This document shows positions 21,032-29,860 of a stretch of 64,000 nt of DNA, in pieces (within the stretch, counting starts at the first letter, position 1; every line of letters starts with the position of its first letter). The translations under genes and the position numbers were made by a program. This DNA comes from Streptomyces mesophilus (GTDB lineage: Bacteria > Actinomycetota > Actinomycetes > Streptomycetales > Streptomycetaceae), in the NCBI RefSeq assembly GCF_011044995.1, contig NZ_JAAKZW010000002.1:1-64000 (forward strand), read 5' to 3'. The notes beneath the pieces are model-generated. The model made no database searches and was not told the DNA's origin. It saw nothing but the letters and a program-made list of their open reading frames with translations.

Positions 21032-21063
21032 GGATGCGGTGGGTTCGCGAAGAGGGAAGCGGT

Positions 21064-21093
21064 TTGGAGAGCAACGCCTCCACTCCGTAAAAT
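21064..21093 (+). promoter_or_regulatory. Candidate housekeeping promoter of the zinc-ribbon SDR gene
   Basis: TTGGAG (21064-21069) or TGGAGA (21065-21070) lies 17-18 bp before TAAAAT (21088-21093), a good HrdB-like -10 for this GC-rich context. Initiation near 21100 would leave a leader of about 54 nt before the ATG at 21154. Confidence 0.45.
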
Positions 21094-21153
21094 CCCTCTT
21101 TTGGAATCTTCATGGCGCCGGTGCGCCCCCACCCGTACGAGGAAGCAGCGGCG

Positions 21154-22635
21154 ATGACCGTGACCACTGACACCCCGGACAGCCAGGACTTCGGCCCCGG
21201 CATCGATCCGGAGCGGCTCGCCATCTGTCTCGCCGTGCTCGACGAGCTCGACAAGATCGAGGTCGACCACCCCGACGCGATCGCGGTCCGCCGGGCCACC
21301 GCCGGGATCTACCGCACCGTGAAGCAGCGCCGCCGCCAGGAGCGCCGGGCCGCGAAGACCGAGCACGACCGCAAGGTCACGCACGCGACGGCCACCGGTT
21401 CCGCCGAGCGCATCGACGACGAGACCCAGGGGCTGCTGCCCAGCTCGTCCGTGGTCAGCGAGATCGCCGGGATACTGCAGCGGCCGCGTTCCTGCTACGT
21501 CTGCAAGGCGCGGTACGTCGAGGTCGACGCGTTCTACCACCAGCTGTGCCAGAAGTGCGCCGCCGAGAACCGCGCCAAGCGCGACGCCCGCGCCGATCTG
21601 ACCGGCAAGCGTGCGCTGCTCACCGGCGGCCGCGCGAAGATCGGCATGTACATCGCGCTGCGGCTGCTTCGCGACGGTGCGCACACCACGATCACCACGC
21701 GCTTCCCCAAGGACGCCATCCGCCGCTTCAAGGCGATGGACGACTCCGCGGACTGGATCCACCGTCTCGAGGTCGTCGGCATCGACCTGCGCGACCCGGC
21801 GCAGGCCGTCTCGCTCGCCGACCAGGTCGCCGAGCAGGGTCCGCTCGACATCCTGATCAACAACGCCACGCAGACCGTGCGCCGGCTGCCTTCCGCGTAT
21901 GCCGCCCTGGTCGACGGCGAGAGCGCGCCGCTGCCCGCCGGTGAGCTGCCTCCGTACCACGTCATCGGTGCCTTCAACTCCGGTGCGGTGGACGGTATCC
22001 AGGCCCTGCCGGCCGGGATCTCCGGTATGGACGCACAGCAGGTCGCCGACCTCGCGCTCGTGGGCGGTCACGCCAGCATCGAGAAGCACCGCGACGGCAC
22101 CGCCATCGACGCGGGCGGTCTGGTGCCCGACGTCGTGGACACCAACACCTGGGTGCAGTCCATCGAGCAGATCTCCCCGGTGGAGCTGCTCGAGACCCAG
22201 CTGTGCAACTACACCGCGCCGTTCATCCTCATCAGCAAGCTGCGCGCCTCGATGGCCGAGGCCGCGGGCAAGGCCGCTTCGGGGCGGGCGTACGTCGTCA
22301 ACGTGTCGGCGATGGAAGGGGTGTTCAACCGCGGCTACAAGGGCGCGGGCCACCCCAACACGAACGCCGCCAAGGCCGCGATGAACATGGTGACGCGCAC
22401 CAGTGCCGCCGAGATGTTCGAGACGGACCGCATCCTGATGACCTCCGTCGACACCGGCTGGATCACCGACGAGCGTCCGCATTACGACAAGCTCCGCCTC
22501 GCCGAGGAGGGCTTCCACGCCCCCCTCGACCTGGTCGACGGCGCGGCCCGGGTGTACGACCCGGTGGTCCGCGGTGAGGCGGGCGAGGACGTGTACGGGG
22601 TCTTCCTGAAGGACTACGCGCCCGGCAAGTGGTAG
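21154..22635 (+). CDS. Short-chain dehydrogenase-like protein with an N-terminal zinc ribbon and no catalytic Tyr
   Basis: 493 aa from ATG 21154 (GAGGAAG at 21139-21145); an in-frame ATG at 21112 has no ribosome site. Residues 1-110 are helical and charged. Cysteines C114-x2-C117 and C132-x2-C135 (CYVCKAR and CQKCAAEN) form a zinc-ribbon-like module. An SDR Rossmann fold follows, with TGGRAKIG at 157-164 and ILINNAT near 235. The usual YxxxK is TNAAK (T403, K407), so the catalytic tyrosine is replaced, although S385 remains in VNVSAMEG. A 100-residue insertion lies between the two halves. Reaction unknown; it may bind NAD(P) without normal SDR chemistry. Confidence 0.85.
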   Translation: MTVTTDTPDSQDFGPGIDPERLAICLAVLDELDKIEVDHPDAIAVRRATAGIYRTVKQRRRQERRAAKTEHDRKVTHATATGSAERIDDETQGLLPSSSVVSEIAGILQRPRSCYVCKARYVEVDAFYHQLCQKCAAENRAKRDARADLTGKRALLTGGRAKIGMYIALRLLRDGAHTTITTRFPKDAIRRFKAMDDSADWIHRLEVVGIDLRDPAQAVSLADQVAEQGPLDILINNATQTVRRLPSAYAALVDGESAPLPAGELPPYHVIGAFNSGAVDGIQALPAGISGMDAQQVADLALVGGHASIEKHRDGTAIDAGGLVPDVVDTNTWVQSIEQISPVELLETQLCNYTAPFILISKLRASMAEAAGKAASGRAYVVNVSAMEGVFNRGYKGAGHPNTNAAKAAMNMVTRTSAAEMFETDRILMTSVDTGWITDERPHYDKLRLAEEGFHAPLDLVDGAARVYDPVVRGEAGEDVYGVFLKDYAPGKW

Positions 22636-22752
22636 GCGGCAGCTGCTGAACTCTGGCCGAACGGCCGAGGCCCGCTCCGTGGCAGCGAAGCAGGCTGGGG
22701 CTCGACCGGCCGGTGCTGCAGAGAGGGAACGGCGTCTCTCCGCCCGGACCTT

Positions 22753-23592
22753 CTAGTGGTCGGTGCCTCCTCCGCCCGCCGCCCGCAGCTGGTCGTGGAC
22801 GGCGTATCCGGCGGCTGATCCGGACGCCGTCCGTACCCGCGTACCGCCGTCCACGAGCAGGTCTGTGCCCGTCACCCAGCGCGCGGCGTCCGAGACCAGC
22901 CAGTGCACCGCCTCGGCGATGTCCTCGGGCTCGCCGATCCTGCCGAGCGGCAGCCCGTCCGCGATCCGCCGTTCGGCGCCCTCCCAGACGAAGCGGGCCA
23001 TCTCGGTGCGCACCAGGCCGGGGGAGACGGCGTTCACCCGTACCCCCGGGGCGAGTTCACCGGCGAGCTGGCGGGTGAGGTGCGCCAGGGCCGCTTTGCT
23101 CGTGCCGTACGCGCCGACGTTCGGTCCGACGCCATGGGTGCCCTCGGTGCCGATGTTCACGACGGCCCCGCCGTGCTCGCGCATCCAGGCCCGCCACGCC
23201 AACTGGACCAGCCGGAGCGGGGCTTCGACATTGGTGGCGAAGGCCGCGGTCCAGTGGTCGGGGTCGGCGTCCATCAGGGGACCGTACGGCTGGTTCGTGG
23301 CGGCGTTGTTCACGAGGATGTCTAGGCGCCCGAACGCCTCGACGGTCCGGCGTACGCAGGCCGCGAGGTGGTCCGCGTCGGCCACGTCTCCCGCGCAACC
23401 GACGGCCCTCACCCCGGACTTGTCCAGGTCATCGACGGCCCGCCGCACCCCGTCGGGATCGCGCCCCGTGACACACACGCCCGCACCCGCCGCCCCGAGC
23501 CGGTGGGCGACGGCGAGGCCGATCCCGCGCGTCGCACCGGTCACCAGGGCTGCCCTGCCGTCGAGTTCGCGTTCCGCTCCTTGAGATGCCAT
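22753..23592 (-). CDS. SDR-family NAD(P)-dependent oxidoreductase
   Basis: 279 aa, classical short-chain dehydrogenase length. The cofactor loop TGATRGIG is at about residues 18-25, NNAATN is the stabilising motif, and the catalytic set includes YGTSK in GAYGTSKAALAHL. The C-terminal VTGTDLLVDGG is typical of 3-oxoacyl-ACP-reductase-like SDRs. The substrate cannot be told from sequence. It converges on the atypical SDR at 21154 and shares no motif signature beyond the fold. The 117-bp gap between them has only small GGCCG/CGGCC hairpins. Confidence 0.88.
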   Translation of the reverse strand: MASQGAERELDGRAALVTGATRGIGLAVAHRLGAAGAGVCVTGRDPDGVRRAVDDLDKSGVRAVGCAGDVADADHLAACVRRTVEAFGRLDILVNNAATNQPYGPLMDADPDHWTAAFATNVEAPLRLVQLAWRAWMREHGGAVVNIGTEGTHGVGPNVGAYGTSKAALAHLTRQLAGELAPGVRVNAVSPGLVRTEMARFVWEGAERRIADGLPLGRIGEPEDIAEAVHWLVSDAARWVTGTDLLVDGGTRVRTASGSAAGYAVHDQLRAAGGGGTDH

Positions 23593-23664
23593 CCGCGTAC
23601 GGTGACATGACGGGGCGTCAAGAGGGAGAGCCGTGCACTTGGAAGCCGCGCGTAGCCGGCCCTG

Positions 23665-24291
23665 TCACCTGGGCGTGCGCGACCCGGTCGGCCGCCCGAC
23701 CGCACCCGCCACCAGCTCGAGCACCGGCCGCCAGTCCTCCATGACCCCGGCGTCGAGACCGACCACCTTCCCGGCGTCGTCGGCCTGCCGCAGCGTGACG
23801 GCATCCTCCGCATACGGGTGGGCCGCGAACGCCGCCGCTTCCTCGTGCGTCATCACCCCGCCCTGTGCCCGTAGCGTCAGCGCACTCTGCTGGGACAGAG
23901 GGCGGCCGGGCTCGGTCGCGGCGAGGTAGCGCTTGGCGGGTACGTGCAGCCGGACCAGCTCCGCCACCCGGTGACCGAGCAGCGGGCCCACCGCCGCGGC
24001 GGCGTGGTCGGCGTGCGCCGCGTCGTCGCCCGGCCGCAGCAGATGACCGAGGTCGTGCACGAGCCCGGCGACCTGGAGCTCCTTGTCGGCGGGGTGGGAG
24101 CGGCGCAGGAGTGCGGCGGTCTGCAGGGCGTGGTCGTGCAGATCGACGGGATCGCCGCTGCGGTCCGGGGTGTCCCAGGCGCCCCGGCAGGCGTGCAGCA
24201 GAGTCATCAGTTCGTCGATGGTGCGGATGCTCGTCGGTTCGTCGAAGGTGCGGACGCTCGTCACCGTCGGCGACTCGGTGCGCGACTCCAT
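23665..24291 (-). CDS. HD-domain oxygenase of the PhnZ/MIOX-like group
   Basis: 208 aa from the ATG at 24289-24291, preceded by GGAAGGAG. The metal-ligand pattern is H54 (HALQTA), H79-D80 (VHDLGHL), H93/H96 (HADHA), H116 and K120 (LHVPAKRYL), and D171/D172 (LRQADDAGK). The HVxAKRYL segment is characteristic of diiron HD oxygenases such as PhnZ, which cleave C-P bonds of hydroxylated aminoalkylphosphonates. No phosphonate uptake or hydroxylase gene (PhnY type) is adjacent, so the substrate is open; other HD phosphohydrolase-like functions are possible. Confidence 0.75.
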   Translation of the reverse strand: MESRTESPTVTSVRTFDEPTSIRTIDELMTLLHACRGAWDTPDRSGDPVDLHDHALQTAALLRRSHPADKELQVAGLVHDLGHLLRPGDDAAHADHAAAAVGPLLGHRVAELVRLHVPAKRYLAATEPGRPLSQQSALTLRAQGGVMTHEEAAAFAAHPYAEDAVTLRQADDAGKVVGLDAGVMEDWRPVLELVAGAVGRPTGSRTPR

Positions 24292-24667
24292 GGCGGCTCC
24301 TTCCGGTCCCCGACCGCGGGCGGGGGCGCGACGCGGCGGGGTGGAGTGTGCGGTGCGGATTGCGGGGTGGGGTGTGCGGCTTGTGGGGTATGCGGCGCGG
24401 TTTGTGGGCTGTGCGTGCGGTGCCAGGAGAGCAGGCCGGGCTGACCGTGAGGCCAACAGGGGCTGAACCGTGCGCAGCCGAGAGCCTGATCCGGCCGGAA
24501 TCGGGAAACTGCACCGACGTTTTGCGCCGTATCCCCGGGGTTGTACCAAGACTTTGCCTCCCCATAGAGCGGGGGCGCGCTCATTTGGTTACTCTGGTCG
24601 GGACGGACCGTCACAACGGGTTCCACCCACACCCTTGGGTCCGTCCTGGGGCAAGCCGGTCACCACG
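24292..24667. other. Non-coding region with repeats upstream of the HD gene
   Basis: No convincing gene. It contains two 18-bp direct repeats of the GCGGGGTGGRGTGTGCGG type at 24336-24353 and 24362-24379 (17/18 identical, 26 bp apart), followed by decaying copies to about 24420. A 9-bp inverted repeat GGACGGACC/GGTCCGTCC lies at 24601-24609 and 24638-24646. Promoters for the HD gene (minus) and the micro-ORFs (plus) should be here; a TACTCT at 24590 is a weak -10 candidate. Confidence 0.5.
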
Positions 24668-24793
24668 GTGAGCCCCGCAGGAGACACCGGCGCCACCGCG
24701 ACCGAACTGGCCGAGACGATGCCCCTACCGGGCGGCCGCGGCGCCCCGGAGTGCGGGCGTTGCCGGTACGACCGGGGGTTACGCGACACATAA
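24668..24793 (+). CDS. Possible 41-aa micro-protein with CxxC and a TTA codon
   Basis: GTG at 24668 begins a frame ending in TAA at 24791-24793, reading SPAGDTGATATELAETMPLP and then a GRGAPECGRCRYDRGLRDT tail. The C-G-R-C pair could bind a metal or form a disulfide. The stop codon is directly followed by GGAG, which forms the ribosome site of the next small gene, suggesting coupling. A TTA leucine codon lies at 24779-24781. The ribosome site of this ORF itself is poor, and it may be only the distal part of a longer open frame from 24470. Tentative. Confidence 0.35.
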   Translation: MSPAGDTGATATELAETMPLPGGRGAPECGRCRYDRGLRDT

Positions 24794-24803
24794 GGAGTGC
24801 GCG

Positions 24804-24983
24804 GTGACACCAGACAAGTCCAAGAGTGAGCAACTGGCCCCCAAGGAACGGCGCGACCGAGCCGGCCGCCGGCGCGGGGACCAGCTGGGCAGCCTCGAGG
24901 TGTGGGCGCGGTCGGCGCCGATCCGCCTCGCGGGGTACGAGGACGACCTCGCCGAGCCGCACATTCTGCCGAGCGTGGACTGA
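24804..24983 (+). CDS. Small 59-aa protein of unknown function
   Basis: GTG at 24804 with AAGGAG at 24792-24797, six bases upstream: the best ribosome site in this area. The product starts MTPDKSKSEQLAPKERRDRA, continues with an Arg-rich helix (GRRRGDQLGSLEVWARS) and ends in an acidic tail (YEDDLAEPHILPSVD). There are no membrane segment, signal or cysteines. Strong third-position GC and the clear ribosome site argue it is real. Function unknown; the basic helix followed by an acidic tail would suit a small nucleic-acid- or protein-binding factor, but this is a guess. Confidence 0.7.
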   Translation: MTPDKSKSEQLAPKERRDRAGRRRGDQLGSLEVWARSAPIRLAGYEDDLAEPHILPSVD

Positions 24984-25091
24984 GGCAAGCACCGGGGTCC
25001 GGGCGCGCGCACGTACCTGGTGTGCGCGCCCGGACCTGGGCTCGCGGGGTGGGTGCAACCCTCGGCTCACGCGGTGGGTGCGATCCTCGGC

Positions 25092-26432
25092 TCAAGGCGT
25101 GGGCGCGTGCCGCCGCCACGGGCGCAGTGACTCCAACACCGCGGCCAGGTCCAGGAGTTCGGCCTCCCGGTGTGGCGCCGCCACCAGCTGCACCGCACAG
25201 GGCAGCCCTGAGGAGAGCACGCCGAACGGGACCGAAAGCGCGGGCCAGCCCGTGAGGTTCCACACCGGAGTGAGCGGCGAATAGCGGGTGTTGGCGCTGA
25301 TGTTGCGCAGCCAGCCCCGCTCGTGCCACGCCGCCGCGGCCGGACCCCGGCGGGCGAGTGCCGGGGTCAGCAGGATGTCGTGCTCCTCGAAGAACGGCTC
25401 GAGCAGCGCACGCAGCCGGGCCCGCCCCTCGCCGCGCTCCACCCGGGCCAGTGAGCGACGGCCGAGCGCCGCATGCGTACGGGTGCGGCGGGTCAGCTGC
25501 TTACGGTCCAGGCTCCGCGCGTCCACATGGGTGCCCGCCGTCCAGTGCGCGAGCGCGGACGCGCCGAGCCAGAGCGGATACGGCGGATCCGCGGCCTCGA
25601 CCCGATGGCCAGCCCCGGTCAGCGCCTTGCCCGCCTCCTGCGCCGCGGTCCGCCAGGCCTTGGTGACCGGTACGCCCGCCAGCGGACTGCGTACGGAGAC
25701 CGCGATCTTGAGACGGTCCGTGCCGGCGGCCGGCCGCGGAGGGGCGCCGGAGAGAACCGAGAGCATGAGGCGGGCGTCGGCGACCGTCGTGGCGAGGGGA
25801 CCGTTCTCCGAGAGCCCGAACCAGCCGCCGCCCAGCTCGCGCGGGACCACTCCGTCGCCGGGCTTGACGCCGAGCACGCCGCAGTTCGCGGCCGGTATCC
25901 GCAGTGAGCCCATCCCGTCGTTGCCGAGCGCGAGCGGCACCATCCCGGCCGCCACCGCGGCCGCGCTCCCGCCGGACGAGCCGCCGGCCGTGCGCGAGGT
26001 GTCCCAGGGGTTGCGGGCCGTGCCGTGCACCCCGTCCGTCGTACCGAACACGCACAGTTCGGGAACGTTGGTGAGGCCGACCACGATCGCGCCGGCGGCC
26101 CGCAGGCGCGCCACCGTCGGATGGTCCTCGGTGGCCGGTGCGTCCGGCGTGGCGGCCGACCCGTTGCGGGTGGACTCGCCGCGTACGGGCAGATTGTCCT
26201 TGACCGCCACCGGTACGCCGGCGAGCGGGAGTCGGACCAGATCCGGGTGCGTGGCGAGCGCCTCCGCCTCCGCGAGCGCCTCGCGTGCGCGGACCTTGCG
26301 GAAGGCGCCCACACGGGCGTCGAGCAGTTCGATCCGCGCGAGATGCTCCTCCACGACCTCGCGCGGTGTGACGGTCTTCGCCCGTACGGCCGCGGCGATC
26401 TGTTCGGCACTCTGCCCTGCCCAACTGCTCAC
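25092..26432 (-). CDS. Amidase-signature family enzyme
   Basis: 446 aa from the GTG at 26430-26432, preceded by GAGGAG. It hydrolyses amide bonds with a Ser-cisSer-Lys triad. VAVKDN supplies the Lys, TAGGSSGGSAAAVAAG supplies the cis-Ser, and GNDGMGSLRIPAA supplies the nucleophile Ser; the last motif has M where most members have G. The C-terminal part is consistent. Substrates in this family range from nitrile-derived amides to glutamyl-tRNA; with no gatB or gatC nearby and no nitrile hydratase it is best left as a general amidase. It is divergent from the fucose operon. Confidence 0.9.
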   Translation of the reverse strand: MSSWAGQSAEQIAAAVRAKTVTPREVVEEHLARIELLDARVGAFRKVRAREALAEAEALATHPDLVRLPLAGVPVAVKDNLPVRGESTRNGSAATPDAPATEDHPTVARLRAAGAIVVGLTNVPELCVFGTTDGVHGTARNPWDTSRTAGGSSGGSAAAVAAGMVPLALGNDGMGSLRIPAANCGVLGVKPGDGVVPRELGGGWFGLSENGPLATTVADARLMLSVLSGAPPRPAAGTDRLKIAVSVRSPLAGVPVTKAWRTAAQEAGKALTGAGHRVEAADPPYPLWLGASALAHWTAGTHVDARSLDRKQLTRRTRTHAALGRRSLARVERGEGRARLRALLEPFFEEHDILLTPALARRGPAAAAWHERGWLRNISANTRYSPLTPVWNLTGWPALSVPFGVLSSGLPCAVQLVAAPHREAELLDLAAVLESLRPWRRHAPTP

Positions 26433-26739
26433 TGTCGCTCCTCGCCCCGCGCGTACGGCGCCGCCGCCCGCTTCTCGATGATCCCGCCCCTCAGGCCAGC
26501 ACTGTGCCGCGTCCGGCGCTCCCCGTCGAGGCTGCGCGGCGCGAGTGCGCCCGTGCATCGCCGGGCGGCATGTCCGGGTGCTCAAGGTCGACTGACGGTC
26601 CTGAACGACCCGACAGGCCAGGGTGATCCGACCTCTTCGCGAGCAAGTCACCGGATCTTGGCGGCTGCGAGGTCTTGTGCAGCTGGAGACCTCCGATGAA
26701 TACTCGTGCTGCCTCAGAGGTCTGATGAAAGAGAGAGCC
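26433..26739. promoter_or_regulatory. Divergent control region between amidase and L-fucose operon
   Basis: A 307-bp non-coding gap. Its distal half carries three copies of GAGGTCT (described separately). Two TC(C/T)GATGAA direct repeats at about 26692 and 26722 flank the likely start region of the fucose operon. No gene or strong consensus promoter is seen. Confidence 0.5.
26669..26723. promoter_or_regulatory. Triple GAGGTCT operator-like array
   Basis: GAGGTCT (26669-26675) and AGACCTC (26687-26693) form a perfect inverted repeat with an 11-nt spacer; a third GAGGTCT lies at 26717-26723, next to the start of the dehydratase gene. The arrangement suits a dimeric repressor with an auxiliary site. 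No regulator is encoded in the cluster. Confidence 0.5.
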
Positions 26740-28110
26740 GTGACGCCAACACCCGCTCGTATCACGGCAGTCGACACCTTCGACATCCGCTTCCCGACCT
26801 CGGCCGAGCTCGACGGCTCCGACGCCATGAACCCCGACCCCGACTACTCCGCCGCCTACGTCGTGCTGCGCACCGACGCCGGCGACGGGCGCGAGGGGCA
26901 CGGGTTCGCCTTCACCATCGGGCGCGGCAACGACGTCCAGGTGGCCGCCATCGAAGCCCTGCGCCCGCATGTCGTCGGCCGGCCGGTGGAGGAACTCTGC
27001 GCCGATCCGGGCTCGTTGAACCGCGACCTGATCGGCGACAGCCAGCTGCGCTGGCTCGGCCCGGAGAAGGGCGTCATGCATATGGCGATCGGGGCGGTCG
27101 TCAACGCCGTCTGGGACCTCGCCGCCAAGCGCGCGGGACTGCCGCTGTGGCAGCTCCTGGCACGCGCCGAACCGGCCTGGCTGGTCTCACAGATCGACTT
27201 CCGTTACATCGCCGATGTGCTCGGCCCGGACGAGGCGCTCGCCCTCCTGGAGCGCGGCCGGGTGGACGCGGACCAGCGCTCGGCGCGGCTGCGGGTGCGC
27301 GGGTACCCGGCGTACACCACCTCGCCCGGCTGGCTCGGCTACTCCGACGAGAAGCTGGCCCGTCTCGCACGCGAGGCCGTCGCCGACGGCTTCACCCAGA
27401 TCAAGCTGAAAGTCGGCGCCGACCTCAAGGACGATCTGCGCCGGATGGCCGCCGCGCGGGCCGCCGTGGGCGCGGACTTCCGCATCGCCGTGGACGCCAA
27501 CCAGCGCTGGAACGTGGACGAGGCGATCACCTGGACCCGGGCGCTCGCACCGTACGACCCGTACTGGATCGAGGAACCCACCAGCCCGGACGACGTGCTC
27601 GGCCATGCCGAGATCCGCCGCTCGGTCGCGCCCGTGAAGGTCGCGACCGGTGAACACGTACAGAACCGCATCGTCTTCAAGCAGCTCCTCCAGGCCGGCG
27701 CGATCGACATCCTGCAACTGGACGCGGCCCGCGTCGGCGGCGTCAACGAGAACCTGGCGATCCTGCTGCTCGCCGCCAAGTTCTCCGTCCCCGTCTGCCC
27801 GCACGCCGGCGGCGTCGGACTGTGCGAACTCGTCCAGCATCTGGCGATGTTCGACTACGTGGCGCTCAGCGGCACCACCGACGACCGGATGATCGAGTAC
27901 GTCGACCATCTCCATGAGCACTTCCAGGACCCGGTCGTCATCAGCGACGGCCACTACGTTGCCCCGTCCGCGCCCGGTTTCTCCGCGGCCATGCACCCCG
28001 AGTCCTTGGAGCGCTACCGCTATCCGGACGGTACGTACTGGGCCGAGGCCCTTCCCACACCGGACCCGCACCACCATGATCTTCTGCAGCGGAAGGGAGC
28101 AGCGGCATGA
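26740..28110 (+). CDS. L-fuconate dehydratase (enolase superfamily)
   Basis: 456 aa from GTG 26740; an ATG at 26725 (AGAGG upstream) would add 5 residues. It dehydrates L-fuconate to 2-keto-3-deoxy-L-fuconate in the cytosol. The opening [20 protein letters not shown] followed by [13 protein letters not shown] is the hallmark of fuconate dehydratases. Catalytic KxK is K222/K224 (IKLKVGAD), metal ligands are D252, E278/E279 (WIEEP) and E305 (ATGEH), and H355 (CPHAGG) is the second base. First gene of a five-gene operon; its stop overlaps the SDR start by 4 bp. Confidence 0.93.
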   Translation: MTPTPARITAVDTFDIRFPTSAELDGSDAMNPDPDYSAAYVVLRTDAGDGREGHGFAFTIGRGNDVQVAAIEALRPHVVGRPVEELCADPGSLNRDLIGDSQLRWLGPEKGVMHMAIGAVVNAVWDLAAKRAGLPLWQLLARAEPAWLVSQIDFRYIADVLGPDEALALLERGRVDADQRSARLRVRGYPAYTTSPGWLGYSDEKLARLAREAVADGFTQIKLKVGADLKDDLRRMAAARAAVGADFRIAVDANQRWNVDEAITWTRALAPYDPYWIEEPTSPDDVLGHAEIRRSVAPVKVATGEHVQNRIVFKQLLQAGAIDILQLDAARVGGVNENLAILLLAAKFSVPVCPHAGGVGLCELVQHLAMFDYVALSGTTDDRMIEYVDHLHEHFQDPVVISDGHYVAPSAPGFSAAMHPESLERYRYPDGTYWAEALPTPDPHHHDLLQRKGAAA

Positions 28111-28862
28111 CCGAGTTCGACGGGCTCAAGGCCCTTGTCACCGGCGGCGCCTCGGGCATCGGCCGGGCCACGGCGGAACTCCTCGCGGCACGCGGAGCGC
28201 AGGTCACCGTCCTCGACCTCGCCCCGGAGTCGGTGGACAAACCGCTGCTCGCCCGGCGCGCGGACGTCACCGACGACGCCTCCGTACGGGAAGCGGTGGC
28301 CGCGGCCGCCGAGGAGATGGGCGGCCTGGACATCCTGGTCAACAACGCGGGGATCGGCGCCCAGGGCACCGTCGAGGACAACGACGACGAGACGTGGCAC
28401 CGCGTCCTCGACGTCAATGTGCTCGGCATGGTCCGCACCACGCGCGCCGCGCTGCCCCATCTGCGCGCCTCGCGGCACGCGGCCATCGTCAACACCTGCT
28501 CGATCGCCGCGACCGCGGGCCTGCCGCAGCGCGCGCTCTACAGCGCCTCCAAGGGGGCGGTGCTCTCCCTCACCCTCGCCATGGCCGCGGATCACGTCCG
28601 CGAAGGCATCCGCGTGAACTGCGTCAACCCCGGCACGGTCGACACCCCCTGGGTCGGCCGGCTCCTGGGCGCCGCCGAGGATCCGGCCGCCGAGCGCGCC
28701 GCTCTCGAAGCCCGCCAGCCCACCGGCCGGCTCGTCACGGCCGAGGAAGTCGCCGCGGCCATCGCCTACTTGGCGAGCCCGTCCGCCGGCGCGAGCACCG
28801 GAGTGGCGCTCGCGGTCGACGGCGGCATGCAGGGCCTCAGGCTCCGGCCGGTGACATCATGA
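28107..28862 (+). CDS. 2-keto-3-deoxy-L-fuconate dehydrogenase-like SDR
   Basis: 251 aa, classical SDR. The cofactor loop TGGASGIG is at residues 12-19, NNAG at 79-82, and the catalytic triad S132, Y145, K149 (YSASK). The short TVLDLAPES segment after strand 2 has an acidic Asp, favouring NAD+. In the non-phosphorylating fucose route this enzyme oxidises 2-keto-3-deoxy-L-fuconate to the 2,4-diketo acid. The assignment rests on the operon as much as on sequence, since sugar SDRs look alike. ATGA overlaps join it to both neighbours. Confidence 0.85.
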   Translation: MTEFDGLKALVTGGASGIGRATAELLAARGAQVTVLDLAPESVDKPLLARRADVTDDASVREAVAAAAEEMGGLDILVNNAGIGAQGTVEDNDDETWHRVLDVNVLGMVRTTRAALPHLRASRHAAIVNTCSIAATAGLPQRALYSASKGAVLSLTLAMAADHVREGIRVNCVNPGTVDTPWVGRLLGAAEDPAAERAALEARQPTGRLVTAEEVAAAIAYLASPSAGASTGVALAVDGGMQGLRLRPVTS

Positions 28863-29860
28863 TCGCCACCTCCCGCCTCGCCTCGACCGACGTCATGGTC
28901 TCGCGCCTGTCGTTCGGCGCCGCCCCGATCGGCGGACTCTTCGCGCCGGTGCCCGACCAGCAGGCGTACGAGGCGATCACCGCCGCCTGGGACGCGGGGA
29001 TCCGCACCTTCGACACCGCCCCGCACTACGGTCTCGGCCTCTCCGAGCGCCGCCTCGGCGAGGTGCTGCGCGAGCAGCCCCGCCACAGCTACACCCTCTC
29101 CACCAAGGTCGGCCGGCTGCTCGAGCCGTACGACGGCGGCGGCGACGATCTCGCGGCCGGCGGCTTCGCGGTGCCCGCGACGCACCGCAGGGTCTGGGAC
29201 TTCACCGCGGACGGCGTCCGGCGCAGCATCGAGAGCAGTCTGGAACGCCTCGGCCTCGACCAGGTCGACATCGTCTATCTGCACGACCCCGACGACCACG
29301 AGGAATGGGCGTTCCGCGAGGGCTATCCGGCGCTGGAGCAACTGCGTTCCGAAGGCGTGGTGGGCGCGATCGGCGCCGGAATGAACCAGGCCGAAATGCT
29401 GACCCGCTTCATCACGGACACCGACACCGATGTGGTCCTGGCCGCCGGGCGCTACACCCTCCTCGACCAGATCGCGCTCAAGGCGCTGCTGCCCGAGGCC
29501 GAGGCCCGCGGCAGGAGTGTGATCGCCGCGGCCGTCTACAACTCGGGGATCCTCGCCGAACCGCGGCCGGGAGCCACGTACAACTACTCGACCGCGCCCG
29601 ACGACCTGCTGGCCCGGGCCCGGCGCATCAAGGAGCTCGCCGAACAGCACGGCACCACGCTGCGCGCGGCCGCGCTCGCCTTCCCCCTGGGACATCCGGC
29701 GGTCGCCGGCGTCCTGGTGGGGATGCGCTCGGCCGACCAAGTGCGGGATACGGCACAGCAGTTCGCCACGCCGGTGCCCGCCGGATTCTGGGCCGAGCTC
29801 AAGACCGAAGGGCTGCTCGCCGAAGACGTGCCGGTGCCCGGGGAGGCGGCGGCCGGATGA
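28859..29860 (+). CDS. Aldo/keto reductase, probable L-fucose dehydrogenase
   Basis: 333 aa, ATG overlapping the previous stop. The AKR fold is shown by GIRTFDTAPHYGLGLSER (catalytic D and Y), STKVGR (K) and YLHDPDDH (H). Members with this FGAAPIGGLF start oxidise L-fucose or D-arabinose/L-galactose at C1 to the lactone. In this operon it would make L-fucono-1,5-lactone, the substrate of the downstream lactonase. D-threo-aldose dehydrogenase is the family's broader name, so related 6-deoxy or arabino sugars may also be used. Confidence 0.87.
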   Translation: MIATSRLASTDVMVSRLSFGAAPIGGLFAPVPDQQAYEAITAAWDAGIRTFDTAPHYGLGLSERRLGEVLREQPRHSYTLSTKVGRLLEPYDGGGDDLAAGGFAVPATHRRVWDFTADGVRRSIESSLERLGLDQVDIVYLHDPDDHEEWAFREGYPALEQLRSEGVVGAIGAGMNQAEMLTRFITDTDTDVVLAAGRYTLLDQIALKALLPEAEARGRSVIAAAVYNSGILAEPRPGATYNYSTAPDDLLARARRIKELAEQHGTTLRAAALAFPLGHPAVAGVLVGMRSADQVRDTAQQFATPVPAGFWAELKTEGLLAEDVPVPGEAAAG

